Shown here one piece after another: positions 34,938 through 44,670 of a stretch of 64,000 nucleotides of DNA (position 1 is its first letter; every line of letters begins with the position of its first letter). The notes below the pieces were generated by a model, which was not told the origin of the DNA, ran no database searches, and saw nothing but the letters and a program-made list of their open reading frames with translations. The stretch comes from Alteromonadaceae bacterium M269. Its GTDB lineage: Bacteria > Pseudomonadota > Gammaproteobacteria > Enterobacterales > Alteromonadaceae. A program made the translations under genes and the position numbers. The stretch covers positions 868,001 through 932,000 of the forward strand of contig SMNZ01000001.1 in the NCBI GenBank assembly GCA_004353515.1, read 5' to 3'.

Positions 34938-35285
34938 TTAAACACCCCACAAAACAAAAAGGCCATATGCCATATAAGCAAAGGCAATAATATTTAATAC
35001 GTATTGCATTACTGCTCTCAAACGGACAGGTTTTATATAATCAGTTAAAACTTGCCATAGCCCGATTTGGACGTGGAACATAATGGAAACCAGTGCGGCA
35101 GCAGTGAAAACTTTCATGCCAGTAGAAGCAAAAAGTCCCTGCCAAATTTCAAAGGTTACTGTTGGTGTCGAAATGAAGAACCAAGCCATATATAAAGAGA
35201 ACGCGGTCATAATGAACGCTGTTGCGCGCAATGTAACGAAGTCTTGAACTCCGTTGCGCTTTAAACCTGCTTGATTAGTTACCAT
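34938..35285 (-). CDS. sdhD: Succinate dehydrogenase membrane anchor subunit
   Basis: The start is ATG 35285, preceded by AGGAG, giving 115 residues. The longer open frame from 35321 runs into sdhC and adds an unlikely cysteine-rich N-terminus. Three membrane helices are visible (FIMTAFSLYMAWFFI, VFTAAALVSIMFHVQIG, VLNIIAFAYMAYGLFVLW). The haem-ligand-type histidine in MFHVQIGLWQVLTDYI fits SdhD. It overlaps the end of sdhC by seven bases. Confidence 0.93.
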   Translation of the reverse strand: MVTNQAGLKRNGVQDFVTLRATAFIMTAFSLYMAWFFISTPTVTFEIWQGLFASTGMKVFTAAALVSIMFHVQIGLWQVLTDYIKPVRLRAVMQYVLNIIAFAYMAYGLFVLWGV

Positions 35286-35653
35286 AAGACAACTCCTACA
35301 ACTAGTGTTGATACAGCCCAAAGAATAAAGCTAACAATGGCGCTTGTATTACCTGCTTTTAATTCTTCCCAATGGCCCATATCCATAATGACGTGACGAA
35401 TACCAACGATAACGTGGTAGATCAAAAGAGAAATCGTACCGATAGTGATGATTTTACCGATAATGCCTCCCATGACTTCACGAACTAAATCAAAACCTTC
35501 GCTTGAGTTTAGTGCTGTCGCCCACGCCCAGATAATAAATACCATGGCGACAAACATACCTACACCAGAAATCCGGTGAAGAATGGAGGCTATTGCGGAT
35601 GGAGGGAAACTAATTGTATTGAGTTGTAGATTGACTGGTCTTTGTTTTTTCAC
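35279..35653 (-). CDS. sdhC: Succinate dehydrogenase cytochrome b556 subunit
   Basis: The start is GTG 35653 (MKKQRPVNLQLNTISFP, 124 residues), the usual N-terminus and length for SdhC; the open frame to 35740 adds residues not seen in the family. The quinone-site motif HRISGVGMFV is at about residues 29-38, and the haem histidine lies in IYHVIVGIRHVIMDMG near 84. Three membrane helices are present. It is the first gene of the sdh-suc operon, with a promoter candidate 160-190 bases upstream. Confidence 0.93.
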   Translation of the reverse strand: MKKQRPVNLQLNTISFPPSAIASILHRISGVGMFVAMVFIIWAWATALNSSEGFDLVREVMGGIIGKIITIGTISLLIYHVIVGIRHVIMDMGHWEELKAGNTSAIVSFILWAVSTLVVGVVLW

Positions 35654-35814
35654 AACTGTTACCTGTAATACCTTTATTAAGGACTGTTTTAGAACATCAA
35701 AATTCTGAAAAACTTTCAAAATTCTGAACTCTATTTCCAAGTGACTTTGTTAAAATAATGTTTAAATTTAGTGAATAAAAATAAACGTTATTAATCGCCA
35801 TATGCAGGCCATGG

Positions 35815-35843
35815 AGTATATAGTCGCATTTGGATAATTACAA
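35815..35843 (-). promoter_or_regulatory. Candidate sigma-70 promoter for sdhCDAB-sucABCD
   Basis: On the minus strand TTGTAA is followed, after exactly 17 bases, by TATACT. The predicted transcript would begin near 35808 and carry a leader of about 155 bases before the sdhC GTG. Confidence 0.5.
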
Positions 35844-36237
35844 TTTTTGTTACAAGTCAAAAATGAAAACTATTCAAAATAACTCTCTGTTTTGTATGAA
35901 GAACGTCCAATCAACACACAAGTCTAGCAAATGGTGTCAGAATCACCCAAAAACACGATAAACATCTGTTACCGATTTCATAACTAATACTTATAAATAG
36001 GAGATTTGGATTGCTAGAATTCCCCTTCGTTTAAAAATATAACAATTAGATTAAATTTTGTTTCATCGGTAAGATAATTTGAACCTTTTTGCTATATTTC
36101 TTCTATAAAGCACCTGCACAAGTTCTTAACTAATGTGCTTTTATCTAAAACAAAATCTATACTGCAAAAGGTGGCTAATATAGCGGATAAAAACCCATTT
36201 TGTGTTTGGATATTTATTCATCAAATTTGTATTAGAA

Positions 36238-36266
36238 TTGACTTAAGGCTTCAATATAAGTACAAA
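36238..36266 (+). promoter_or_regulatory. Candidate sigma-70 promoter for gltA
   Basis: TTGACT is followed after 17 bases by TACAAA, about 75 bases before the gltA start codon. The -35 is good and the -10 is moderate. A second, weaker pair (TTGAAC and TATAAA with a 19-base spacer) lies at 36079-36109. Confidence 0.45.
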
Positions 36267-36341
36267 TAGCCGCAATTTTTCACTATTAATCTAGGTCTAG
36301 GGCCTACAAGATTGTAAGTACATCCCGTAAGGAGATTTCAC

Positions 36342-37622
36342 ATGGCAGAACAAAACGCCATTCTAAAAGTTGGTGACAAAGAAGTTGAACTACCCGTATT
36401 AACGGGTACTGCAGGACATTCAGTCATTGATGTTCGCAGCCTTGGTGCAAGTGGTTATTTCACCTATGATCCCGGCTTTATGGCAACAGGTTCTTGCGAA
36501 TCAGAGATCACTTTTATCGACGGTGCGAAAGGCATTTTGCTTCATAGAGGTTACTCAATTGAAGAGCTTGCCCGTGATGCAGATTACTTAGAAGTGGTAC
36601 ACATGCTTCTTCACGGCGAAGCACCTGACGCTGAAACTTATAAAGAGTTTAAGCAAACCATCACAATGCATACTATGGTGCATGATCAGGTCAACAACTT
36701 CTTCAGAGGCTTCCGTCGCGACGCTCACCCAATGGCGATGCTTTGCGGTACTGTTGGAGCAATGGCGTCTTTCTATCACGACGATTTGGATATTTCAGAC
36801 TCTGAACAACGTATCCGTAGCGCATATAGATTAGTTGCTAAAATGCCTACTCTTGTTGCTATGTGCTACAAGTACAGCATTGGCCAGCCTTTCGTTTACC
36901 CTTCAAACGAACTTTCATACGCAGAAAACTTCTTGAACATGATGTTCTCTGTACCAGCTGAGAAATACAACATTACACCTGCAGTTGCTCGTGCAATGGA
37001 CCGTATATTCACACTTCACGCTGACCACGAACAAAATGCTTCAACATCAACTGTACGTTTAGCGGGTTCTTCAGGCGCTAACCCATATGCTTGTATTGCA
37101 GCAGGTGTTGCGTCTCTTTGGGGACCGGCGCACGGTGGTGCAAACGAAGCTTGTTTGAATATGCTTGAAGAAATTGGCACAGTTGACCGTATTCCTGAGT
37201 TCATCGCGAAAGCGAAAGATAAGAACGACCCATTCCGTTTGATGGGCTTCGGGCACCGTGTTTATAAGAACCACGATCCAAGAGCAACTGTTATGCGTGA
37301 AAGCTGTCACGAAGTACTCGCGGAACTTAACTTACAAGATCCGTTGCTTGATGTTGCAATGGAGCTTGAACGTATTGCATTAAGTGATGCTTACTTCGCT
37401 GAGAAGAAACTCTTCCCTAACGTTGATTTCTACTCTGGTATCGTTCTGAAAGCGATTGGTATCCCTACTAATATGTTTACTTGTATTTTCGCATTAGCAA
37501 GAACTGTTGGTTGGATTTCACACTGGCACGAAATGCTAAGCCAGCCTGGACAGAAGATTGGTCGTCCTCGCCAGCTTTACACAGGTGAAAGCCAACGCTC
37601 TTACGTGAAAATTGATAAGTAA
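36342..37622 (+). CDS. gltA: Citrate synthase, type I
   Basis: This enzyme condenses oxaloacetate with acetyl-CoA at the entry of the TCA cycle. The 426 residues and the N-terminal domain [25 protein letters not shown] mark the hexameric, NADH-sensitive Gram-negative type. Catalytic residues are visible in [36 protein letters not shown] and [15 protein letters not shown], with [22 protein letters not shown] near the C-terminus. It is divergent from the sdh-suc operon and ends in a clear terminator. Confidence 0.97.
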   Translation: MAEQNAILKVGDKEVELPVLTGTAGHSVIDVRSLGASGYFTYDPGFMATGSCESEITFIDGAKGILLHRGYSIEELARDADYLEVVHMLLHGEAPDAETYKEFKQTITMHTMVHDQVNNFFRGFRRDAHPMAMLCGTVGAMASFYHDDLDISDSEQRIRSAYRLVAKMPTLVAMCYKYSIGQPFVYPSNELSYAENFLNMMFSVPAEKYNITPAVARAMDRIFTLHADHEQNASTSTVRLAGSSGANPYACIAAGVASLWGPAHGGANEACLNMLEEIGTVDRIPEFIAKAKDKNDPFRLMGFGHRVYKNHDPRATVMRESCHEVLAELNLQDPLLDVAMELERIALSDAYFAEKKLFPNVDFYSGIVLKAIGIPTNMFTCIFALARTVGWISHWHEMLSQPGQKIGRPRQLYTGESQRSYVKIDK

Positions 37623-37639
37623 TTATTAATTTAACCATT

Positions 37640-37668
37640 AAAAAAGGCGCATAAAATGCGCCTTTTTT
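37640..37668. terminator. Bidirectional terminator between gltA and yjdM
   Basis: AAAAAAGGCGCAT / ATGCGCCTTTTTT around a short loop, with an A-run on the left and a T-run on the right. It can end both the rightward gltA and the leftward yjdM transcripts. Confidence 0.9.
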
Positions 37669-37698
37669 GTTTCTACTCTTTTTAAACTATGAAATGAC

Positions 37699-38034
37699 CT
37701 AAGCTTTTTTCACAAACTGTGCGGTTACCATCATTTCTCCAGCTCCATCGACTTTGCAGTCCAATTGATGGTCTTTTGCATCTACAATTCTTCGAACAAG
37801 CGCTTTAGTGCCTATTTTAAGCACTTGAGAACTTCCCTTAACTTTAAGGTCTTTAATTAAGGTGACTTTGTCGCCTTCCGACAATAATGTCCCATTAGCG
37901 TCTTTGACATTAATAGCTTCGTCAGCTTCAACATCTGATGGATTCCATTCGTACCCACACTCTGGGCAGATGAGTTGATTTTGGTCTTGATAGACATATT
38001 CTGATTTGCAACTAGGACAAGGTGGGAATGACAT
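37699..38034 (-). CDS. yjdM: YjdM/PhnA-type zinc-ribbon protein
   Basis: This 111-residue protein has an N-terminal zinc ribbon (CPSC at 6-9, CPEC at 23-26) and a C-terminal SH3-like KOW-type domain ([20 protein letters not shown], then [20 protein letters not shown]). It was historically called alkylphosphonate uptake protein PhnA, but the family is not a demonstrated phosphonate enzyme and its role is unclear. It is a single gene convergent with gltA. Confidence 0.9.
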   Translation of the reverse strand: MSFPPCPSCKSEYVYQDQNQLICPECGYEWNPSDVEADEAINVKDANGTLLSEGDKVTLIKDLKVKGSSQVLKIGTKALVRRIVDAKDHQLDCKVDGAGEMMVTAQFVKKA

Positions 38035-38181
38035 AAATTACTACTTCAATTGACAATAGCTCGTATGATAATCCTCATGAGCTTCTCTGGCGAGAGTGTT
38101 TTCCGAGTTCAGCAGCAAATAACGTAAAAAGATCCTTATCTCGATTAACTCATATAATACCTGAGTAATTCACTAGGTTTT

Positions 38182-38206
38182 ATACTTGACTGAAACAGTC
38201 AGGTAT
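38182..38206 (+). promoter_or_regulatory. IscR type-1 binding site upstream of iscR-suf
   Basis: Left half ATACTTGACT (38182-38191) and right half AGTCAGGTAT (38197-38206) with GAAAC between. All positions fit the type-1 IscR consensus as I know it from E. coli (ATASYYGACT, RWWWY, AGTCRRSTAT). It lies 40 bases before the iscR ATG and overlaps possible promoter boxes (TATACT at 38181, TTGACT at 38186), so it should mediate repression by [2Fe-2S]-IscR. Confidence 0.8.
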
Positions 38207-38245
38207 AAGAAAATACATCTATCTTTTTTTGAATGAGATGCTTCA

Positions 38246-38749
38246 ATGAAATTAACATCAAAAGGTCGTTATGCGGTGACTGCAGTGCTGGATGTTGCAT
38301 TACATACGCAATCTGGTCCCATTCCATTGATGGATATTTCTGAACGACAAGAAATCTCACTATCTTATCTCGAACAACTCTTCTCTCGCCTACGACGCCA
38401 CGGCATAGTTAATAGTGTAAGAGGTCCTGGTGGCGGCTATGTTCTAGGAAGAGCAATCGATGAAATCACCATTAGCGATATCATCGTTGCTATTGATGAA
38501 CCCGTCGACGCCACGCGATGCAAAGGCATGGCTGATTGTCAAAATGGTGTTCAGTGTTTAACACATAGTTTGTGGGTTGATTTGAGCGATAGAATCTATT
38601 CATTTCTGAACGACATCACCCTGTCCGACTTGGTTAGCAAAAAAGATGTGAAATCGGTCGCTGAGAGACAAGATTTGACATCCAAATGTGGCTCTAGTCA
38701 ATCCCGAACACACGCTCATAATGAGATAGATATTCAAATAAAGCAGTAA
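38246..38749 (+). CDS. iscR: Fe-S cluster-responsive Rrf2 regulator IscR
   Basis: This 167-residue regulator has the Rrf2 winged helix ([52 protein letters not shown]). The cluster ligands C92, C98, C104 and H107 sit in [20 protein letters not shown], in the same spacing as E. coli IscR. It leads the suf cluster instead of an isc operon, and the site at 38182 predicts negative autoregulation in iron-sulfur sufficiency. It may equally be named sufR by position, but sequence favours IscR. Confidence 0.94.
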   Translation: MKLTSKGRYAVTAVLDVALHTQSGPIPLMDISERQEISLSYLEQLFSRLRRHGIVNSVRGPGGGYVLGRAIDEITISDIIVAIDEPVDATRCKGMADCQNGVQCLTHSLWVDLSDRIYSFLNDITLSDLVSKKDVKSVAERQDLTSKCGSSQSRTHAHNEIDIQIKQ

Positions 38750-38755
38750 TAACAA

Positions 38756-38835
38756 AGCACTTATTTACCTAACAAAAATTCAAAAACAACAGGTAAACAC
38801 TTACCGAAAGTGCTAAAATTCGGCGCCGAAATTTT
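38756..38835 (+). other. Structured leader between iscR and sufB
   Basis: Two nested inverted repeats, AGCACTT (38756-38762) with AAGTGCT (38808-38814) and TTTACCT (38764-38770) with AGGTAAA (38791-38797), are followed by a near-palindrome AAAATTCGGC / GCCGAAATTTT (38815-38835). No T-run follows, so a simple terminator is unlikely. A processing site, attenuator or protein site could set the sufB to iscR ratio. Confidence 0.5.
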
Positions 38836-38926
38836 GGGGCACAAAGTAGAATGAAAATCTGTTGCTTGAAATGAGCAGCAATAACGGCAGCTGCAGTTTA
38901 AGTTTGCCATAAAGTGAGTAAATAAC

Positions 38927-40363
38927 ATGAGTGAACAAATAGAACAGGCGTTAAATAGAGAGTATGAAGCAGGCTTTGTTTCTGACATTGCTTCTGATAC
39001 CTTCGCGCCTGGTTTAGATGAAGATGTTATTCGTCGTATATCCGCGATTAAAGATGAGCCAGAGTGGATGCTAGACTGGCGCCTAAAAGCCTTCAGAACC
39101 TGGCAAAAAATGGAAGAACCCGATTGGGCACATATCGGATACGATAAAATCGATTATCAGGCCATTTCATACTACTCTGCGCCAAAGAGCATGGCTGACA
39201 AGCCGAAATCACTGGATGAAGTTGATCCAGAACTTCTTCGCACTTATGAAAAGCTCGGTATTCCTCTAGTAGAACAACAAATGTTAGCTGGTGTCGCTGT
39301 CGATGCTGTTTTTGATTCCGTTTCTGTTGTGACTACTTTCAGAGAAAAGCTTGCGGAAGCAGGCGTTATCTTCTGCCCTATCTCTGAGGCCATAAAAGAA
39401 TACCCTGAACTTGTTAAAAAATACTTAGGTCGTGTTGTTCCTCAACATGACAACTACTTTGCGGCATTGAATTGCGCAGTTTTCACCGACGGTTCTTTTG
39501 TTTATATCCCTAAAGGCACTCGTTGCCCTATGGAACTCTCTACTTATTTTAGAATTAACGAGTTAAATACCGGTCAGTTTGAACGCACGTTAATCATTGC
39601 AGACGAAGGTAGTCACGTAAGCTATCTCGAAGGTTGTACAGCACCTCAGCGTGATGAAAACCAACTGCACGCAGCTGTTGTAGAGCTCGTTGCTCTTGAT
39701 GATGCCGAAATCAAATACTCTACCGTTCAAAACTGGTACCCAGGTGATGAAAATGGCAAAGGCGGCATTTATAACTTCGTTACTAAGCGTGGTGTTTGCC
39801 ATACCAATGCAAAAATCTCCTGGACACAGGTAGAGACCGGATCTGCTGTGACTTGGAAATACCCAAGCTGCGTTCTAAAAGGCGACAACAGTATTGGTGA
39901 GTTTTACTCAGTTGCATTAACTCGTGGCGCCCAGCAAGCAGACACAGGAACCAAAATGATTCACTTAGGAAAGAACACTAAGTCGACAATCATCTCTAAA
40001 GGTATTTCTGCAGGTAAGAGTAACAATAGTTATCGCGGTCTAGTCCAAATGCACTCAACCGCTGAAGATGCACGTAACTTTACCCAGTGTGATTCTCTGC
40101 TTATTGGTGATAAATGCGGTGCACATACCTTCCCTTATGTGGAAAGTAGTAACCCTACAGCTATTGTTGAGCATGAAGCGACAACGTCTAAAGTCAGTGA
40201 CGATCAAATGTTTTTATGTCAACAACGTGGAATGGATCCAGAAAAAGCGGTGTCCATGATAGTTAATGGGTTCTGTAAAGAAGTATTCAAAGAATTACCG
40301 ATGGAATTTGCGGTTGAAGCCGGCAAATTACTTGAAATTAGTCTCGAAGGTTCAGTCGGTTAA
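38927..40363 (+). CDS. sufB: Fe-S cluster scaffold SufB
   Basis: SufB is the main scaffold of the SufBC2D complex, on which nascent clusters are built. It has 478 residues. Characteristic blocks are [57 protein letters not shown] and the C-terminal [20 protein letters not shown], with the conserved cysteine that receives sulfur routes. The gene follows iscR after a 177-base structured spacer and begins the tight sufBCDS run. Confidence 0.97.
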   Translation: MSEQIEQALNREYEAGFVSDIASDTFAPGLDEDVIRRISAIKDEPEWMLDWRLKAFRTWQKMEEPDWAHIGYDKIDYQAISYYSAPKSMADKPKSLDEVDPELLRTYEKLGIPLVEQQMLAGVAVDAVFDSVSVVTTFREKLAEAGVIFCPISEAIKEYPELVKKYLGRVVPQHDNYFAALNCAVFTDGSFVYIPKGTRCPMELSTYFRINELNTGQFERTLIIADEGSHVSYLEGCTAPQRDENQLHAAVVELVALDDAEIKYSTVQNWYPGDENGKGGIYNFVTKRGVCHTNAKISWTQVETGSAVTWKYPSCVLKGDNSIGEFYSVALTRGAQQADTGTKMIHLGKNTKSTIISKGISAGKSNNSYRGLVQMHSTAEDARNFTQCDSLLIGDKCGAHTFPYVESSNPTAIVEHEATTSKVSDDQMFLCQQRGMDPEKAVSMIVNGFCKEVFKELPMEFAVEAGKLLEISLEGSVG

Positions 40364-40387
40364 TCAGCTCGATAAAGGTTTATATAG

Positions 40388-41161
40388 ATGTTAACAATTA
40401 ATAATTTACACGCTCGCGTAGAAGAAAAAACCATTCTTAAAGGGTTGAACCTAGAGATTAAACCTGGCGAAGTTCACGCAATCATGGGGCCTAACGGTGC
40501 CGGTAAAAGTACCATGGGCTTCGTTCTTTCTGGCCGCGACGGTTATGAAGTAGAACAAGGTGGCGCAACATTAGACGGCAACGACCTACTCGATATGGAG
40601 CCCGAAGATCGTGCAAGAGCTGGCTTATTCCTAGCGTTCCAATACCCTGTCGAAATTCCTGGTGTTAGTAATTTAGAGTTTATGAAAGCAGCTGTCGATG
40701 CATCTCTAGAGTCTCGCGGCGAAGAACCAATGAGTTCAGCAGCTTTCCTAAAGAAAGCGAAAGAAGCGTGCGCTCAAGTTAACCTGCCTTTGGCGTTCTT
40801 GAAAAGAGGCGTGAATGAAGGTTTCTCAGGTGGTGAGAAAAAGCGTAACGAAATCATGCAAATGATTTTGATGGAGCCAAAACTCGCTATTCTTGACGAA
40901 TCTGATTCAGGTTTGGACATTGACGCTTTGAAAGTTGTTGCAGATGGCGTTAACAGCCAACGCAGCGCCGACCGAAGCTTTATTGTCGTAACCCACTACC
41001 AAAGGCTGCTCGATTACATCAAGCCGGACTTCGTGCATGTTCTTTCTGATGGAAAAATCGTTAAGAGTGGCGATGCATCTCTTGCAAAAGAGCTAGAAGC
41101 AGAAGGTTATGCATGGTTAGAAGGCTATGATATCGAAGAGAATTCGGAAGCTTCAGCATGA
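40388..41161 (+). CDS. sufC: Suf system ATPase SufC
   Basis: SufC is the ABC-type ATPase of the Suf scaffold complex. It has 257 residues. Walker A is GPNGAGKST at 34-42, the signature GFSGGEKKRNE near 149, and Walker B LAILDESDSGLDIDALK near 168. Its stop overlaps the sufD start by four bases (ATGA). Confidence 0.97.
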   Translation: MLTINNLHARVEEKTILKGLNLEIKPGEVHAIMGPNGAGKSTMGFVLSGRDGYEVEQGGATLDGNDLLDMEPEDRARAGLFLAFQYPVEIPGVSNLEFMKAAVDASLESRGEEPMSSAAFLKKAKEACAQVNLPLAFLKRGVNEGFSGGEKKRNEIMQMILMEPKLAILDESDSGLDIDALKVVADGVNSQRSADRSFIVVTHYQRLLDYIKPDFVHVLSDGKIVKSGDASLAKELEAEGYAWLEGYDIEENSEASA

Positions 41162-42417
41162 GTATGTGGTTAGAAAAAGCACTCAATAGAGCGAACCAAG
41201 TACAGGACTGGTTATCGCCAGTGCGCATGCAAGCGTTAGAAACGCTTAAGCAAGAAAAGTGGCCTACACGTAAAACGGAAGCGTGGAAGTACACTCCCGT
41301 TAAGCCTCTTGAAAGAGCTGAGTTTAATCATACAGCTCAAGCTAATGTTGTTGATGTTGAATCAATACAAGGACTCGACAGTATTGACCTTGTTTTTGTT
41401 GATGGTTGCTTAACCACGCCTATTCATTCACTGGCTTTACCTGAAGGTTTAACCATTGATTCATTTGAATCAGCAAGCACTGACGTTCAAACTTGGGTTT
41501 CTGAGGTCTTTGGTCAAATCAAACCAAAGCGCCACCTCTTCGGCTTAGTCAATGATGTGTTAGCAACGCAAGGCGTCATTATCGACGTCAACGCTGGACA
41601 AAAAATAGATAAGCCTATTCGCCTAATTCATTTGCAAAATGAAGGCAATGAAGCTCATACACGTGTGCTTGTACGTCTTGGGTCTGAAGCACAAGCCAGT
41701 GTTATAGAGCAGTTTACAGGTGACCAAAACAGCTTCTCGACAAATGTTGCTGAGTTCTCTATCGGAGAAAGCGCTTCTTTAGAACATTACCGTTTCTGTC
41801 TTCAAACTAATGAGGCGATGTCAGTTGGCGGTAGCCACTTTAAGTTACATGAAAAATCACAGCTGAATTCACAGCTTGTCGGTTACGGCAGTAAATTAGC
41901 ACGCGTTGATGTTGACGTTGAATACGCTGGTGAAAATGCGTTTTCTAAACTGAATGCGATTTATTTGCTGAAAGACAAAGAAATCTTTGATCTACATAGC
42001 ACTATTGAACATGCTGTTCCACATTGCGTAACTGATGAAACAGTCCGAGGCATTGTTGGAGATCATGCAAAAGCGACCTTTAATGGCCGTATCCATATTC
42101 ATCGTGATGCGCAGAAAACGCTTGCGGAGTTGAGTAACAAGAACCTACTTTTAGCGCGTACTGCTCAAATCAACACTAAGCCTGAACTTGAAATTTACGC
42201 CGATGACGTCCGTTGTGCGCACGGCGCGACAGTCGCAGAACTCGATAAGAGTGCTTTGTATTACATGATGTCTCGTGGTATCAGCAAAGCAGATGCGCTT
42301 ATTATGCTTAACTTTGGCTTCATCAATGCCTTAGTAGATGAAATGCCAAATGAAGCAGTTGCTGAATGGCTGCGCCCAATACTCAGACAACGATTTAAAG
42401 CGATGGGTTCTGAATGA
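41158..42417 (+). CDS. sufD: Fe-S cluster assembly protein SufD
   Basis: SufD is the SufB paralogue that completes the SufBC2D complex and helps in iron entry. It has 419 residues. Conserved parts are WPTRKTEAWKYTPVKPL at the N-terminus, the beta-helix core, and the C-terminal DDVRCAHGATVAELDKSALYY with the conserved histidine. It overlaps both neighbours by four bases. Confidence 0.96.
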   Translation: MSMWLEKALNRANQVQDWLSPVRMQALETLKQEKWPTRKTEAWKYTPVKPLERAEFNHTAQANVVDVESIQGLDSIDLVFVDGCLTTPIHSLALPEGLTIDSFESASTDVQTWVSEVFGQIKPKRHLFGLVNDVLATQGVIIDVNAGQKIDKPIRLIHLQNEGNEAHTRVLVRLGSEAQASVIEQFTGDQNSFSTNVAEFSIGESASLEHYRFCLQTNEAMSVGGSHFKLHEKSQLNSQLVGYGSKLARVDVDVEYAGENAFSKLNAIYLLKDKEIFDLHSTIEHAVPHCVTDETVRGIVGDHAKATFNGRIHIHRDAQKTLAELSNKNLLLARTAQINTKPELEIYADDVRCAHGATVAELDKSALYYMMSRGISKADALIMLNFGFINALVDEMPNEAVAEWLRPILRQRFKAMGSE

Positions 42418-43631
42418 GTTTCAATGTAGAAAATATTCGCAATCAGTTCCCTATTCTTTCGCAAGAAATCGATGGAAACCCATTAGTTTATTTGGATAGT
42501 GCTGCGACAACACAAAAACCACAAACGGTTATTGATGCCATTGTTAGCTACTACACGGAATCTAATTCAAACGTGCATCGTGGTGCGCATTATCTAGCCG
42601 ATAAGGCCACACGATTGTACGAAGGCGCACGCGATACTATTGCTTCTTTTATCAATGCAGCAAGTCGCGAAGAAGTCATTTGGACCAGCGGAACAACAGA
42701 ATCAATCAATATTGTAGCTAACGGTTTAGCACATCAATTGGTCGCTAGTGACGAAATTATCGTGACCGAAATGGAGCATCACGCAAACTTGGTAACTTGG
42801 CAACAAGCTTGTAAGAAGTCTGGCGCGACGCTCAAGGTTGCTCCCATGAATGACAAAGGCGAGCTTGATTTAGTCGCTTTTGAAGCACTACTGAATTCAA
42901 ATACTAAGCTTGTAGCAATGCCGCAAGTTTCCAATGCACTTGGAACAATTAATCCGTTAGACAGATTAATTCCTTTGGCGAAATCTGTCGATGCATTGGT
43001 ATTAATCGATGGTGCACAAGGCATCGCTCATGGAAACGTTGACGTTCAAACTTTAGGGTGTGACTTCTACATATTTTCTGGGCATAAACTCTTTGGTCCT
43101 ACGGGTATCGGTGTTCTTTGGGGTAAGAAGAGCCTGCTAGAAACTTGGCCTGTCTGGCTGGTTGGCGGCGAAATGATCTCAGAAGTGACATATCAGGATG
43201 CGACTTGGGGAGTATTACCTAATCGTCTTGAAGCAGGCACGCCTAATATGGCCGGAGCTATCGGTTTAGGTGCGGCCATTGAGTGGTTTATGGCCTTAGA
43301 TCAAGATGCCGTGCTGGAGTACGAGAAAGAACTTATACGATACGCCACCGAACGTGCCGAGGCTTTTGACGGTCTTACTATTGTGGGACAAGCTGAAAAC
43401 AAAGTTGGTGTTCTGAGTTTCAACTTAGATGGGCACCACCCTGCTGATGTTGGCTTTTTGCTAGATAAGCAAGGAATTGCCGTTCGTACCGGCGACCATT
43501 GCGCACAGCCGCTGATGAACCGTTTAGGTGTTCCTGGTACAGCGAGAGCCTCTTTTTCGGTTTATACAACAAGAGCTGACATTGACGCCCTATTTAATGG
43601 GCTTGAAAAAGTTAAAAGCATGTTGGGTTAA
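42414..43631 (+). CDS. sufS: Cysteine desulfurase SufS
   Basis: This PLP enzyme is 405 residues long and takes sulfur from cysteine for cluster assembly. The PLP lysine is K225 in FSGHKLFGPTGIGVLWG, and the catalytic cysteine is C363 in RTGDHCAQPLMNRLG, as in group II desulfurases that depend on SufE. Its partner sufE lies three genes downstream. The start overlaps sufD. Confidence 0.97.
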   Translation: MSFNVENIRNQFPILSQEIDGNPLVYLDSAATTQKPQTVIDAIVSYYTESNSNVHRGAHYLADKATRLYEGARDTIASFINAASREEVIWTSGTTESINIVANGLAHQLVASDEIIVTEMEHHANLVTWQQACKKSGATLKVAPMNDKGELDLVAFEALLNSNTKLVAMPQVSNALGTINPLDRLIPLAKSVDALVLIDGAQGIAHGNVDVQTLGCDFYIFSGHKLFGPTGIGVLWGKKSLLETWPVWLVGGEMISEVTYQDATWGVLPNRLEAGTPNMAGAIGLGAAIEWFMALDQDAVLEYEKELIRYATERAEAFDGLTIVGQAENKVGVLSFNLDGHHPADVGFLLDKQGIAVRTGDHCAQPLMNRLGVPGTARASFSVYTTRADIDALFNGLEKVKSMLG

Positions 43632-43670
43632 CAACAGTTAACCCTCATAAATAGTGATATAGGAGGAAGC

Positions 43671-44027
43671 ATGACAGTCTCTACTTTTGATCCAAACGCT
43701 TCTGGTGTGAGCGTAACTAAAGCAGCACAAGAGCATTTCAAAAAAATGCTTGGACAGGACGAACAAAAAATGGTTCGCCTAACGACAAAGGCAAGCGGCT
43801 GTTCTGGCTACGCCTATGTTTTAAATACAGTTGATGGTGCGAAGCCAGATGACGAAGTTATTCAATTAGATGATGGACTGACTTTCTTAGTTGCGGACGA
43901 AGCGAAAGCCTTAGTACAAATGACAGAGATTGATTTTGTCTACGAAGGCATTAATGGCGTCATTAAATTTAACAACCCTAATGTTGTTAACGAATGCGGC
44001 TGCGGTGAAAGTTTTAACGTCGGCTAG
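43671..44027 (+). CDS. sufA: A-type iron-sulfur carrier (SufA/IscA family)
   Basis: This 118-residue A-type carrier has the three ligand cysteines C44 (KASGCSGYAYVL), C109 and C111 (NECGCGESFNVG). AGGAGG lies directly before the ATG. By position in the suf cluster I name it sufA, though the sequence alone cannot separate it from IscA or ErpA. It probably delivers clusters from SufBCD to targets. Confidence 0.9.
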   Translation: MTVSTFDPNASGVSVTKAAQEHFKKMLGQDEQKMVRLTTKASGCSGYAYVLNTVDGAKPDDEVIQLDDGLTFLVADEAKALVQMTEIDFVYEGINGVIKFNNPNVVNECGCGESFNVG

Positions 44028-44106
44028 TTCAAGGCTGTAATCACTTTTCACTCGCAGTAAAACCGTATCCCATCACAAGATCTATTTGGAAAATTAAGAA
44101 CTCTAT

Positions 44107-44643
44107 ATGATTCAAAAGAAAATGCTGACAACGCAGCATGACTGCCCTGCTCGCCGAGTACCTTCTGGTGAGAAAACAGTGATACCCGCAGGACAGTTTG
44201 TCACATTAAATCAAGCACTAGGTGGCAACTATACCGTCACTTGGATGGGCAATATGTTGCGTATCGATGGTACTGATGGTGCCGCTATAGGCATGACTCC
44301 CGAAGATCTTAATTTTGAACCACCTACTGATGACAACATCTCCGAAGATCAAGTCTGGAAAGCTGTTGACTCGGTTTATGATCCCGAAATTCCTATTAGT
44401 ATTCGCTCTTTAGGATTAGTCTACAAAGTCGATATTAATCAACAGAATAAGCAGGTCTTGGTCGATATGACACTAACGGCTCCTGGCTGTGGTATGGGAC
44501 CGGTGCTTGTCAGTGATGTTGAATACCGTGTCGGCAAAGTACCAAACGTCGAGTCAGTAAAAGTAAACCTTGTATTCGACCCACCTTGGTCTCGTGAAAT
44601 GATGAGCGAAGAAGCACAGCTTGAAGCTGGCCTATTTTTTTAA
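44107..44643 (+). CDS. sufT: SufT family Fe-S maturation protein
   Basis: This 178-residue protein has an N-terminal extension with PSGEKTVIPAGQFVTLNQAL and a C-terminal DUF59/MIP18-like domain (VYDPEIPISIRSLGLVYKV, TAPGCGMGPVLVSDVEYRV, NLVFDPPWSREMMSEEA). This combination is the SufT type found in suf clusters. It is a maturation factor in iron-sulfur assembly, whose biochemistry is less settled than the SufBCD core. Confidence 0.93.
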   Translation: MIQKKMLTTQHDCPARRVPSGEKTVIPAGQFVTLNQALGGNYTVTWMGNMLRIDGTDGAAIGMTPEDLNFEPPTDDNISEDQVWKAVDSVYDPEIPISIRSLGLVYKVDINQQNKQVLVDMTLTAPGCGMGPVLVSDVEYRVGKVPNVESVKVNLVFDPPWSREMMSEEAQLEAGLFF

Positions 44644-44670
44644 TCTGTAATCAATAAATATTGGATAACT

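Larger units (their letters stand above)
35654..36341. other. Divergent regulatory region between sdhC and gltA
   Basis: About 690 very AT-rich bases hold no gene. They contain the candidate sdhC promoter (35815-35843) and the candidate gltA promoter (36238-36266). TAAGGAG before the gltA ATG is a strong ribosome binding site. Its length suggests several regulator sites, but I cannot assign any with confidence. Confidence 0.6.
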
